From contig JACVCS010000016.1 of the NCBI GenBank assembly GCA_016741915.1, positions 1-56,063 on the forward strand: a stretch of 56,063 nt of DNA, in the 5' to 3' direction. The notes below the pieces were generated by a model. That model searched no databases. It was not told the DNA's origin and worked only from the letters and a program-made list of their open reading frames with translations. This document shows positions 43,708 through 52,623 of this stretch, in pieces (the stretch's first letter is position 1; every line of letters begins with the position of its first letter). The DNA comes from Phycisphaerales bacterium. Lineage in GTDB: Bacteria; Planctomycetota; Phycisphaerae; Phycisphaerales; UBA1924. The position numbers and the translations under genes were made by a program.

Positions 43708-44829
43708 ATGACGAAAAAAAGCTTCGTTATGCCTTTAAAATTCGCGATCGTGATGCTATTTGTCGGCTTCATGGGCTTTGCGCCGGTCAACCGCGACGAG
43801 ACCGTTGTGCTCATCGATCGTGAAGAGGCCGCGATGGCGGCACTTTGGGAGCCGCTCGCCGAGGCCGCCGGCGGGTTGGTGGTTGAAGAACAGACCCTGA
43901 ACGTTCGACTGGCGGCCGAACTGAAGCGGCGGGGATTGACCTTGAGCCCGGAGGCGGTCGAGGTCGAACGCCGGTTGCTCGCCGAGGCCGTTCGAGACTT
44001 GCAGGCCGGCCCTGTGAACCCGGAGAATGGTTCATTTTTGAACGAACGGGACCCGGCGGAATGGGATGCGGACCGGGTGGCTCGGGCCGTGAATCGGTTT
44101 TGTCAGGAACGTGGGTTTGGACCGGTTCGCCTTCGTGGTCTGCTTTGGCGCTCCGCGGCACTGCGGCTGCTCACGCGCGACTCGATCACCCCTGTTGATG
44201 AGAATGAACTTCGACGGCAGCACAAGGTCCGGTTCGGCCCGCGGGCCCGCGTTCTGTTGATCACCGGTGCGACTTCGGCCGAGGTCGGTACCGCTCGTCG
44301 CGAGGTCTTTGACCGGGCATACGCGATGGTCGGCGATGTTTTCGTGCAGCGAGGTGAGGGGGGTGGGGGAGGTGGGGGAGGTCAGGGGGGTGGGGGCAAG
44401 CCCAAGCCGACCGTGACCATGCTGCGGATCGCTTTCGCTGAAGTCGCGATGCGGCGTTCGACGGACGCGTCCGCACCTGTGGGCGGGATCGTCGAGCCCT
44501 TTTCACTCGAAGACTCGGCGTATCCGCTTTCCCTGCGCGAGGCGGTACGAAAGGCGAACGATGGAGAACTCACCGACGTCTTTGCCCTGGGTCAGGGCGG
44601 CGCGGGGATCGTGCTGGTGATCGCGAAGGACGAGCCGATCAAGGATGCACCGAGCTTTGACGCGGTGAAGGTGAAACTGGAGCGCGAGGACCGACGCCGA
44701 CGCGAGCGGATCGCGATGGACGAACTCGCCGGTCGGCTGCTGGCGATTGAGGGTGTCAGCGTCATGGACCGTTCACTGGCGTGGAGCGTCGAGGCGTTGC
44801 GGTCGGGGCGAACGCCCGGGGTCCGGTAG
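43708..44829 (+). CDS. Exported parvulin-like (SurA/PpiC) foldase
   Basis: A 373-residue protein. The N-terminal signal-like helix spans about 9-26 (PLKFAIVMLFVGFMGFA). The SurA-type chaperone region (about 45-175) has alternating helices with LAAELKRRGLTLSPEAVEVERR. Residues 216-230 are poly-Gly/Gln/Lys (a flexible loop in the PPIase domain). The C-terminal parvulin-like part includes LREAVRKANDGELTDVFALGQGGAGIVLVIAKDEP, in which the DVFAL..G.G..I pattern matches parvulin ends. It likely aids folding or sorting of envelope proteins. The start could be the GTG at 43702 or the ATG at 43708. Divergent from the pseudopilin pair. Confidence 0.7.
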   Translation: MTKKSFVMPLKFAIVMLFVGFMGFAPVNRDETVVLIDREEAAMAALWEPLAEAAGGLVVEEQTLNVRLAAELKRRGLTLSPEAVEVERRLLAEAVRDLQAGPVNPENGSFLNERDPAEWDADRVARAVNRFCQERGFGPVRLRGLLWRSAALRLLTRDSITPVDENELRRQHKVRFGPRARVLLITGATSAEVGTARREVFDRAYAMVGDVFVQRGEGGGGGGGGQGGGGKPKPTVTMLRIAFAEVAMRRSTDASAPVGGIVEPFSLEDSAYPLSLREAVRKANDGELTDVFALGQGGAGIVLVIAKDEPIKDAPSFDAVKVKLEREDRRRRERIAMDELAGRLLAIEGVSVMDRSLAWSVEALRSGRTPGVR

Positions 44830-44925
44830 AGGTCCAACGGCGGATGGCACGGCCATGCCGGATTCTGAGCTCGTCCGGCGAACTTTCGCAGCCCGCGGCG
44901 GTGCTGTGAGGTAGACTCTGGACCT

Positions 44926-46578
44926 ATGTCCATCGGCAACGGCCAAACCGTCCGCGAACACGCACGCCCCGCCAGCAGCCACCAAGCCGGCGTCGGGAAT
45001 GACCTGCTCGTCGTTGAGCACGTCAGCAAACGCTTCGGCGTCACGCAGGCGCTCAGCGATGTGTCGGTCTCGTTCCGCTCGGGTGAGGTGCACGCGCTGA
45101 TGGGCGAGAACGGCGCGGGGAAGAGCACCCTGGGCAAGGCCATCGCGGGCTTGCACAAACCCGACGCCGGTCGCATCGCCCTCGACGGGCGATCTCTTCA
45201 ACTCGGCGACATCGACGACGCCTTCGCCGCGGGCGTGCGGATCGTGCATCAGGAACTGGCGCAGTGTCCGAACCTCAGCGTGGCGGAGAATCTGTGTCTG
45301 CACGACATGCCCACTCGTGGCGGGCGGGTGGATTACCACGCGATGAACGAGCGGGCCGGGAGGTTGCTGCGGGAACTGGCGCCGGAGATCGACGTGCAGG
45401 CGCCGCTGGGCACGCTGGCGCCGGGGCGTCGGCAGATCGTACAGATCGCCGCGAGTCTGGACGAGGGCGCGGACGGGAAGGACGTGCCGCGGGTGATCAT
45501 CTTTGACGAGCCGACGAGCTCGCTCTCGGTCAGCGAGGCGGATCGGTTGCTGGGGATCATCCGGACGCTGGCGAAGCGTGGTTTGCTTGCGATTTATGTT
45601 TCGCACCGGATGGGTGAGATCTTCCAGGTCTGCGACCGCGTGACGGTTTTACGCGACGGGAAGTACGTCGCCACCAGCGAGATCAAGGCGATCAACGAGG
45701 GTGTGCTGGTCAGCCAGATGATCGGACGGACCATCGAGGCGGGGATGAACTTCCGCTCGGCGCATCTTCAAGGTTCCCACGGCGAGAATCACGCCAGCGT
45801 CGGCGCTGCCGAGGTCCTGAAGGTTGAGAACATCTCCTCGCCCGGAAAGCTCCGCGGGGTCAACCTCAGCGTCAAGCGCGGCGAAGTGCTGGGCGTCGGC
45901 GGGCTCGTTGGCTCGGGGCGGAGCGAGCTGCTCGATGCCGTCTTCGGGCTTGATCCGAAAGCCACCGGCGTGGTGAAGGTCGAGGGGCGCGCGCTGACCG
46001 TCAGCGGCGTGCGCGAACGGATCAGCATCGGTGTCGGCTACGTGCCCGAGGATCGGCGGCTTCAGGGTCTGTTTTTCCAGTTGGGCGTGGGAGAGAACAT
46101 CGTGCTGCCGACGATGGGGGATCTGGGTGCGGGCGGGCTGAGGAAGGTGCCGCGGGAAGTGGAGTTGGTGACGGGGCGAGTGAAGCGATTCCAGATCAAA
46201 ACGGCCTCGCAAGCCTCGCTGCCCGGCGAACTTTCGGGTGGCAATCAGCAGAAGCTGCTGATCGCACGCTGGATGGGCGAGGGGACGAAGGTGCTGCTGC
46301 TCGATGAGCCGACGCGTGGGATCGATGTGGGGACGAAGGTTGAGATCTACAAGCTTGTGCGGCAAGCCGCAGACGCAGGGCTGGCGGTGCTGCTGGTCAG
46401 CAGCGAGATGCCCGAACTGCTCGCTCTGTCCGATCGGATCGTGGTGATGTGCGACGGGCGGCTGACGGGTGAGCTCACCGGTGAGGCGATGACGCAGGAG
46501 AACATCCTGAAACTCGCAACGGTGAACAGCACGGTGCAAGGTGCGCGGAATGAGGGGGAGTTGGTGCCGACGGGTTGA
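44926..46578 (+). CDS. Sugar-type ABC transporter ATP-binding protein with two ATPase domains
   Basis: A 550-residue double-ABC ATPase of the RbsA/MglA family. Domain 1 has Walker A GENGAGKST (60-68), signature LAPGRRQIVQIAASL and Walker B IIFDEPTSSLS. Domain 2 (about 290-520) has a degenerate Walker A (GLVGSGRSELL), signature LSGGNQQKLLIARWM and LLLDEPTRGIDVGTK. It normally couples to a permease and periplasmic sugar-binding protein; neither is adjacent, so partners must be elsewhere. Ribose, galactose or myo-inositol-type sugars are possible; the sequence does not decide. The ATG at 44926 begins an N-terminal tail of about 25 residues. Confidence 0.93.
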   Translation: MSIGNGQTVREHARPASSHQAGVGNDLLVVEHVSKRFGVTQALSDVSVSFRSGEVHALMGENGAGKSTLGKAIAGLHKPDAGRIALDGRSLQLGDIDDAFAAGVRIVHQELAQCPNLSVAENLCLHDMPTRGGRVDYHAMNERAGRLLRELAPEIDVQAPLGTLAPGRRQIVQIAASLDEGADGKDVPRVIIFDEPTSSLSVSEADRLLGIIRTLAKRGLLAIYVSHRMGEIFQVCDRVTVLRDGKYVATSEIKAINEGVLVSQMIGRTIEAGMNFRSAHLQGSHGENHASVGAAEVLKVENISSPGKLRGVNLSVKRGEVLGVGGLVGSGRSELLDAVFGLDPKATGVVKVEGRALTVSGVRERISIGVGYVPEDRRLQGLFFQLGVGENIVLPTMGDLGAGGLRKVPREVELVTGRVKRFQIKTASQASLPGELSGGNQQKLLIARWMGEGTKVLLLDEPTRGIDVGTKVEIYKLVRQAADAGLAVLLVSSEMPELLALSDRIVVMCDGRLTGELTGEAMTQENILKLATVNSTVQGARNEGELVPTG

Positions 46579-46615
46579 TGGTGGCAGATTGTTGTTTGAT
46601 TGGTTGAAGAGGAAA

Positions 46616-46647
46616 GACACACCGATCGCCCGGAGCAGCGATCGGTG
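46616..46647 (-). terminator. Terminator of the coiled-coil protein gene
   Basis: CACCGATCGC pairs with GCGATCGGTG around CCGGAGCA. On the minus strand it ends in GTGTCTTTCC. Its flanks (GGTGGCGCGGGT, TTGAGATTGA) resemble those of the obg terminator. Confidence 0.75.
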
Positions 46648-46684
46648 GCGCGGGTGTGTGCGCGGGTTGAGATTGAAGCGTGGT

Positions 46685-49600
46685 TTACGACTCGATGGCG
46701 AGTTGATTCTCGAACTTGATCTTCGATGCCGCGAGCAGGCGGTAGATCAGCAACCACAGGACGAAGGTGAGCAGGAGGCCGCCGCCGCCGATGGTGGCGA
46801 CGTAGAGCATGCGTTGGTCGCTGATGGGCTCTGAGCCGGCGGTGGGGGGTGAATCGATCGCGGTAGCGGCTCCGTCGCCGCGGGCTTCACGCTGAGCGTT
46901 GGCGGTGGCGACGGCGGCGAGGGTGAGTGTCTCCAACTCGCGGGTCGTTCGTTCGGCGCCCTGCCCGCGAAGCTCGAAGGTGAGCTTGCCTGCGGCGTCG
47001 GTGTGGAAGGAGAAGTCGTTTTTCAGGCGCGCCGCAACGGCGGGGGCGTTGGAAAGGTCTTTGATGCCGCGCTGCGAGCATCGCTCGGCCGCGAGCTGCA
47101 TGAACTGCGGATCCTCGAAGAGCCGCTCGTGAGCGGCCGTCCAGGCCTTGAGCTCGTCCTCGGTGGGGATGCGGCCCTTGCCGTCGGCGATGATCGTCGT
47201 GCGCACCGCGTAAGTCGCGGGGGCCATCTTCGTCGCGACCGCCCAGGCCATCACCGCGATGACCGACAGGCTGGCAACGATGAAAAAGATCATGCCGGCG
47301 GATTGCGAACGGGCGAGCTTCGTTTGCACCTGGGCTCGTTCCTGCTTCAGCGCGGCCGCGGCCTCCATGATCTTCTGACGCTGGCTGAGCAGCTCGTCGT
47401 ACTGCTCGGCGCGCTTCTGCAGCGCGGCCTTCGCCTGCACGATCTTGTGCGCCTGCGTGCTGAGCAGCTTCTTGTACTTCATCAATCGCTGCTGACGCAG
47501 AACAGCCCGGGACAATGCCTCGCCCGCGCGGTCGTCGACGCTCGCCTCGGCCCTCTTCGCCAGCGACTCCGCCTCGTCGGCGCGGCGTGTGGCGTCCTCG
47601 GCGCGGGCCTCGGCCTCTTCGACGCGCTTGCTCAGCGTGCGGATCGCGTCCTCACGCTTCAACAACGCTTCGCCCAGCTCCTTGATCTTCTTCTGCGAGG
47701 CCTTCGAATCCACGCCCTCGTTCTGCGTCGGACGGCTGGACAGCTCGCTCTGCAGACGCTGCACCTCGCCCGCCTGCTCGTTCATCGAGAGCGTCGCTGC
47801 GCTGAGCTCCTCACGCAGTTGCGTGAGTTCCTTCGCGGCGGATTCGAGTTTCGACTGCGCTTCGTCGGCCTGCGCGCGCAACGCGTCGGCGGCTTCGCGG
47901 AGCTTGCGAAGATCCTGCTCGTGCGTCTGGCTTTGCTCGTCGAGCTGCTGCTGGAGCTGCTCGATCTGCTTGCTCCGCTCGGTCAGTTCGGCCGACGTTG
48001 ACGCGGCGTGCTCGACCTCGCTTCGGGCCTGCTCGATCGCCTGTCGAAGGCTTTGCTCGTGACGACGCTCCGCCTCGGCGGCGCTCTGCGTGAGCGACTG
48101 CACCTGCGCACGCAACTGCGCAACCAGCTCGCCCTCGCTCTCGCCCGCGGTCTTGATCTGCGCGCTCAACCGATCGATCGACGCCTGTGCCTGAGTCAAC
48201 TGCGACTCAAGTTCCGACGCCCGGCCCAACGCGTCGCTCAGAGCCTTCTCCCGCTGTTCAGCCCTGGACTGGATCTCGTTGAGCTGACGTTCCAGGCTCG
48301 CCGCGAGCGTGCGGGCCTCGTCGAGCTCCTGGCTCGTGCGCGACGCGGAATCAACCGCCTCGCGGTCGGCCTGCGCGAGCTTGCGTTCAAGCTCCTCGGC
48401 CCGCGCGTTCGCTTCGCCGAGCTTCGCCAGCGCTTCCTCGCTCTGACGCACGCCCTGCTGCGTCTGCTCGCGCAGGGCGTTGGCGGTGTTCTCGAGTTCG
48501 GAGAGTGCCGTTTCGAGCTTCTGACGACGGGCGGTCTCTTCGTTCAGTGTGGCGCGGAGCGACTGCTCTTCCTGACGAAGCTGAGCGAGCTTCGCAGCGG
48601 CGTCGTCGTTCTTTGATGCCAGCCCGCGGGCTTCCTGCAGCTCGCGCTCCGCGAGCTGCCGCAACTGCTGCGCCTGGTTCAGCGTGTCGGCCGCGTCGGC
48701 ACGCTGCTTGTCGAGTTCCGCCTGCCTCGCCTCCAACGCGTCGGCCTGCTTCTGGATCGACGCCAGACGCTGGTTGATCGTCTTCTCGCGCTGCTCGATG
48801 GACTGCTGGGCCTGCGCACGCGACGCCTCGGCCTGTTCGCGCTGCTTCTTCAGATCGTCGATCTGCTTGTTCAGTTCGGCGCGGGCCTGTTCGAGCCGCG
48901 AGCGCTGGGTAGTCAGATCGCCAAACTCCGCCTTGTGCGCGTCCAGTTCGCGCTGCAACGCCTCGGCCTTGCTCATCAGGGCCTGCGCTTCACGCTCACG
49001 CTGCTCACATGCCTGCTCACGCTTCGCGGTCTCGGCGTCCGCCTCTTCCTGCCAGGCTTTCGCGGCCTTGGCGGCGTCCTCGAGCTTCTCCTCGCGACGC
49101 TTCAATTCCGTCGTCGCACGGTCGATCTCGTCCTGCTTCGCCTTCGCCGCGGCGATGGCGCTCTCGAGCTGGGCCTTCGCCTCTACGCTGTCGTTCTGCG
49201 CTTGCTTGAGCAGGGCCTGCGCTTCGCTCCGGGCTTTCTCCGCCTCGTCGCTGCGCTGCTGAAGCTCGGCCCGCGCCTGCTGCAGCTTGGCGCTCTCGCT
49301 CTCGAAGGTCTGCTCCATCGCGGCGCGGTCGGCCTCAAGTGCCGAGCGACGCTCGTCGAGCTGAGCGCGCTCTTCGTGGACCTTCGCCTGCGCCTGCTGG
49401 GCCTGCTCGCGCAGTTCGTGCAGACGCGATGCCTCTTCGAGCTTGCCCTGAAGCTCGTCGGACTTCTGCCTGATCTCTTCCGCACGCTGGTTCAGCGCCG
49501 TCTGCTTCGCGGCCGTTTCTTCATCGAGCTTCTGCTGACGCTGTGCGAGTTCTTCCTGTTCCTTCCGGGCGGCTTCGCGCTGCGTCTGAAGTTCCGCGAG

Positions 49601-49867
49601 CTTGATCAGCACCGCCGCCTCGCGCTGGTCCAGGGCCGAGGCACGCTTCGCCGTTTCCGTTGCGATCCGCCCCAGCTCCGCCAGTTGCTGCTGAATCCCC
49701 GAGATGAAGTTCATCGGCCCCGCGCTCGCCCCGCCCTCGGCGTTCAGCCCCGCCAACTCCGGCGCGCGGGCGATCAAGTCCGGATCGACGTCCTTCAACG
49801 TCGGCGGCAGGTTGCCCGCGTTCGGCTCGGCAGCCAAGTTGCTCGGTGTCGGTTCTTGCTTGCTCAT
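46685..49867 (-). CDS. Very large coiled-coil membrane protein with Wzz-like C-terminal region
   Basis: A 1060-residue protein with no annotated relative that I recognise. After an N-terminal 45 residues (Pro/Asn-rich), residues about 50-850 form one long coiled coil rich in Gln, Glu, Ala, Arg and Lys with clear heptad character. A membrane helix lies at about 859-880 (MIFFIVASLSVIAVMAWAVAT), then a periplasmic-type domain of about 140 residues and a second helix (1020-1044). The TM - domain - TM order with YAVRTTIIADG looks like the Wzz/polysaccharide-chain-length family. The coiled coil would lie in the cytoplasm and could tether or measure distance. It is the only gene in its transcript by position. 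Confidence 0.8.
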   Translation of the reverse strand: MSKQEPTPSNLAAEPNAGNLPPTLKDVDPDLIARAPELAGLNAEGGASAGPMNFISGIQQQLAELGRIATETAKRASALDQREAAVLIKLAELQTQREAARKEQEELAQRQQKLDEETAAKQTALNQRAEEIRQKSDELQGKLEEASRLHELREQAQQAQAKVHEERAQLDERRSALEADRAAMEQTFESESAKLQQARAELQQRSDEAEKARSEAQALLKQAQNDSVEAKAQLESAIAAAKAKQDEIDRATTELKRREEKLEDAAKAAKAWQEEADAETAKREQACEQREREAQALMSKAEALQRELDAHKAEFGDLTTQRSRLEQARAELNKQIDDLKKQREQAEASRAQAQQSIEQREKTINQRLASIQKQADALEARQAELDKQRADAADTLNQAQQLRQLAERELQEARGLASKNDDAAAKLAQLRQEEQSLRATLNEETARRQKLETALSELENTANALREQTQQGVRQSEEALAKLGEANARAEELERKLAQADREAVDSASRTSQELDEARTLAASLERQLNEIQSRAEQREKALSDALGRASELESQLTQAQASIDRLSAQIKTAGESEGELVAQLRAQVQSLTQSAAEAERRHEQSLRQAIEQARSEVEHAASTSAELTERSKQIEQLQQQLDEQSQTHEQDLRKLREAADALRAQADEAQSKLESAAKELTQLREELSAATLSMNEQAGEVQRLQSELSSRPTQNEGVDSKASQKKIKELGEALLKREDAIRTLSKRVEEAEARAEDATRRADEAESLAKRAEASVDDRAGEALSRAVLRQQRLMKYKKLLSTQAHKIVQAKAALQKRAEQYDELLSQRQKIMEAAAALKQERAQVQTKLARSQSAGMIFFIVASLSVIAVMAWAVATKMAPATYAVRTTIIADGKGRIPTEDELKAWTAAHERLFEDPQFMQLAAERCSQRGIKDLSNAPAVAARLKNDFSFHTDAAGKLTFELRGQGAERTTRELETLTLAAVATANAQREARGDGAATAIDSPPTAGSEPISDQRMLYVATIGGGGLLLTFVLWLLIYRLLAASKIKFENQLAIES

Positions 49868-50169
49868 GGCAACGGCTCACTCAGCCCCGGGCAGGACACT
49901 CCCGGCGCTCACTGAGCCGTTTGTATCGGTCGTCGATCACCCCAAGGTCAGGCCTCACAGGCGGGATATTCGCCGAATCGGACACGCCGCGTCGGTCGTG
50001 CGGAAGACCGTGGTTCTCGGCCCGTCACGCCCGATACGTCGAGTGATTTCCAGCCTCAAGCACGTCCGAGAGCCAGTACGTACTGACGCTGTTCCGCCTG
50101 CAACGGTTCCCGCACCGTCCGAGAACAGCCGCCCCCGCTTCGCAGCGTGCGACGGTACGATCGCCAACC
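49868..50169. promoter_or_regulatory. Divergent spacer with inverted repeat
   Basis: These 302 bases separate the coiled-coil gene from the epimerase gene. An 8-base inverted repeat (ACGGCTCA at 49872-49879, TGAGCCGT at 49913-49920) lies in the leader of the coiled-coil gene and could form a hairpin. No clear promoter elements were found. Confidence 0.3.
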
Positions 50170-51102
50170 ATGACGCACCCGGCGCAACCATCGACGATCG
50201 AACTCCGCGAGGGCGGCATGACTGTCCGCATCGCCGCCGACCGTGGTGCATCGCTGCTCAGCGTGACCAGCCGTTCGCGTTTCGGGGTTGATACGCCCAT
50301 CATCACGCGAGCGGTCCCGGGTGAGGATGAACGCCTCAAGCCGCCGTGCTTCGTCATGGCACCGTGGACGAACCGCGTCAAGGACGCGGCCTTCACCTTC
50401 AAAGGCACGCGTCATCAACTCAAGCCCTCCTCGGCCGACGGCTCGGCGATCCACGGCGATGTCCGCTCACGCCCGTTCAAGATTCTCGACCGCTCACCGA
50501 TCTCCGCGCGCCTGCGGTTCGACAGCGCCGAGCATCAGGGCGTCAACTTCCCCTGGTCCTTCGCGTGCGAAGTGCGCTACGAGATCGAAGAGCACGCCCG
50601 TGCACTCCGCGTTGATGTTTCGATCCTGAACACCGACACAACCGAGTTTCCCTGCGGCTGCGGACTGCACCCGTACTTCGCACGCTTCAACGTCGACCGC
50701 CGCGCCAGCCGCGTGAAGATCTGCGCCGGGGTCGGTTCACGCTACCCATCGCGTGCAAACATCCCCGTCGCTTCGGCCGGAAGCGACGGGCTGACCCGCG
50801 CGCTGCGTGCGGGGTTCTTTGCCGGGCAATCCGTGGACGATGTCTTCGCAGGGTTTGACGGGCGTGCGTACATCACGGGCGATTCACGCGTAACGATCAA
50901 CGCCTCGCCCGAGCACGAACACCTGGTTGTCTACGTCCCACGGAAAGCCAACGCCGAGGAAGAGCTATTCATCGCCGTTGAACCCGTCACCATGGTCAAC
51001 GACGGGTTCAACCTCTTCGCTCGCGGCGAACGAAACACCGGCGTCCGCGTGCTCCAGCCCGGGCAGTGGCTCCGCACATGGACACGCTTCGAGATCTCGT
51101 GA
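50170..51102 (+). CDS. Aldose 1-epimerase family protein
   Basis: A 310-residue galactose mutarotase-like protein. Substrate-binding motifs: PPCFVMAPWTNRVKDAAF near 56-73, catalytic-type His in GSAIHGDVR (about 97) and CGLHPYF (about 168), and the Glu in IAVEPVTMVNDGFN (about 278). The fold is the beta-sandwich of GalM. It interconverts alpha and beta anomers of an aldose in the cytoplasm. Length is near the usual 330-350 for GalM. It follows the divergent promoter region and is not in an obvious sugar operon; the ABC ATPase at 44926 is some 3.6 kb upstream on the same strand but with an opposite gene between. Confidence 0.85.
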   Translation: MTHPAQPSTIELREGGMTVRIAADRGASLLSVTSRSRFGVDTPIITRAVPGEDERLKPPCFVMAPWTNRVKDAAFTFKGTRHQLKPSSADGSAIHGDVRSRPFKILDRSPISARLRFDSAEHQGVNFPWSFACEVRYEIEEHARALRVDVSILNTDTTEFPCGCGLHPYFARFNVDRRASRVKICAGVGSRYPSRANIPVASAGSDGLTRALRAGFFAGQSVDDVFAGFDGRAYITGDSRVTINASPEHEHLVVYVPRKANAEEELFIAVEPVTMVNDGFNLFARGERNTGVRVLQPGQWLRTWTRFEIS

Positions 51103-51159
51103 TTCTCCTCGCCACCGTTCGGTGGCCATCGCACGTTTCCACGCGGAGCAACCAGCAGT

Positions 51160-51597
51160 ATGGCGACATACCTCTTCAAAACCGAGCCGAGCGAGTTTTC
51201 ATTCGCGGATCTGCAGGCCGCGAAAGCCCCGAGCGTATGGGACGGCGTCAGCAACGCCGCCGCCATCGGCTTTCTCCGCCGCGTAAAGGTCGGCGACGAA
51301 GTGCTCATCTACCACACAGGCGACGAGAAAGCCGTCGTCGGCCTCGCCGCCGTGACGGGCGGCCCGCGCGAAGACCCCAAACGCCCGGGCCTCACCGCGA
51401 AGGGCGAAACCAAGTTTGTCGTCGTCGAACTCAAGGCCCTCAAACCCGCGGCCTCACCAATGACACTCGCGACGATCAAGCAGGACAAACGCCTCGCGAA
51501 TCTGCCGCTGCTGAAGCAATCACGCCTCAGCGTCATGGAGATCGAACCCGCCGCAGCGAAGATCATCAAGCAGGCCTGCGGCTTCTTGAAAGCCTGA
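51160..51597 (+). CDS. EVE domain protein
   Basis: A 145-residue protein that is one EVE (PUA-like) domain. It starts with YLFKTEPSEFSFADLQ, followed by VWDGVSNAAAIGFLRRVKVGDEVLIYHTGDEKAVVGLAAV, the typical family pattern. EVE domains are thought to bind modified bases in DNA or RNA (YTH/PUA-like), and are found in defence islands as well as single genes. Nothing else in the neighbourhood looks like defence. It starts 57 bases after the epimerase stop, so the two may share a transcript. Confidence 0.92.
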   Translation: MATYLFKTEPSEFSFADLQAAKAPSVWDGVSNAAAIGFLRRVKVGDEVLIYHTGDEKAVVGLAAVTGGPREDPKRPGLTAKGETKFVVVELKALKPAASPMTLATIKQDKRLANLPLLKQSRLSVMEIEPAAAKIIKQACGFLKA

Positions 51598-51652
51598 CGC
51601 GGGCATGACGCACGCCCCCGGCCTTTCGTTGAAACAAACCTTCGACCGAACG

Positions 51653-51694
51653 AACAAGGCTCCGCCCCTGTGTGCAGGTGGGCGGAGCCTTGTT
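51653..51694. terminator. Long inverted repeat between EVE and anti-sigma genes
   Basis: AACAAGGCTCCGCCC (51653-51667) pairs over 15 bases with GGGCGGAGCCTTGTT (51680-51694), with a 12-base loop. It lacks a long T run but lies between two convergent genes, so it is a likely shared terminator. Confidence 0.7.
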
Positions 51695-51760
51695 GGTGTG
51701 GCGTCGGTTGAATCGTGATCAATCGACCCGTGCCGATTGATCAAGCAAAGTCACACGAAC

Positions 51761-52609
51761 TTAAAGGCTCGTGCTCCGAAGGATCGGAGCGGCCATGTTC
51801 CCGTCCGCAACGATCGCCAGGGTCAAGCCCGCGGCCAGATCGAGCGTCGGGATGATCTCGCTGGCGCGTGCACCGGTCGCGCGGAAGGGCAGGACGACAT
51901 TGGCAACCTGCCCGTTGCGGTCGAGGGCGACAAGGTTGTACAGCCCGCCGTGGGTCGGCAGATCACGACAGAAAAGCTGAGCCGAACGCGTCGTGGGGTC
52001 AAAGAGCACCACCGCGGTGGGGGATGCCCCGTTGGAAGCCTTGCCCGAGGCGGTGAACTGAATGAACCGCGTGTTGCCGTCGAGCATCGCGGTTTCGAAG
52101 CGGTTGCCGAACTCTTTGACAAAGAAATCGCTGATCGCGTTGGCGGCGATCTCACGCTCGAGCGTGCGATAGCTGGAGTTCATCTGCAGCGTGGTGAAAC
52201 CAAAGACCACCGCCGCGGCGGCGCAGCCGATGGCCGTCGCCCGCCAGATGGCGCTCACCCCGCGCGAGGGCATGATCTCCGGCCCGATCCGGCCGACAAC
52301 ATGGGCGCGGGCGTTCGATTCCTGAAGGGCGATCTCGCTGAGCACCGCGTCGATGGTCCGCTGACGTAGCGACTCGGGCGCTTCGACCTGCGGCAGCGTC
52401 GCGGAAAGGTCCGCCACGCGGGTCTGTTGCGCACGGATCTGGGCCTTCAGTTCGGGCGCCAGCGCCGCGAACGCAGCCTCGAACGCGGCGGATTCCTGCT
52501 CGTCGAGCAGGCCCATCGCGTCCAAAGAGGCGAGTTCGATCATCTCGTGCAGAGGGATCTTGCCCCCTTGGGAGATGCTCAGCTTGCGGGCATGTTTCGG
52601 GTCGTTCAT
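51761..52609 (-). CDS. Anti-sigma factor (RskA-like, one membrane helix)
   Basis: A 282-residue protein. Residues 1-100 form the cytoplasmic anti-sigma domain (HEMIELASLDAMGLLDEQESAAFEAAFA, the zinc-free RskA type). A membrane helix follows at about 119-140 and then an extracytoplasmic domain with beta-rich character (RskA C-terminal fold; TAVVLFDPTTRSAQLFCRDLP). It should hold the ECF sigma factor encoded just upstream until a signal triggers release, in RskA usually by proteolysis. I chose the ATG at 52609; a TTG at 52627 overlaps the sigma stop (TTGA) and would add 6 residues. The gap is 14 bases. Confidence 0.9.
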   Translation of the reverse strand: MNDPKHARKLSISQGGKIPLHEMIELASLDAMGLLDEQESAAFEAAFAALAPELKAQIRAQQTRVADLSATLPQVEAPESLRQRTIDAVLSEIALQESNARAHVVGRIGPEIMPSRGVSAIWRATAIGCAAAAVVFGFTTLQMNSSYRTLEREIAANAISDFFVKEFGNRFETAMLDGNTRFIQFTASGKASNGASPTAVVLFDPTTRSAQLFCRDLPTHGGLYNLVALDRNGQVANVVLPFRATGARASEIIPTLDLAAGLTLAIVADGNMAAPILRSTSL

Positions 52610-52623
52610 GGGATTCTCACTGT

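Noticed and set aside
51160-51597. EVE gene as sign of a defence island
   Set aside because: Neighbours are an epimerase and a sigma/anti-sigma pair; no restriction, toxin or nuclease gene is present.
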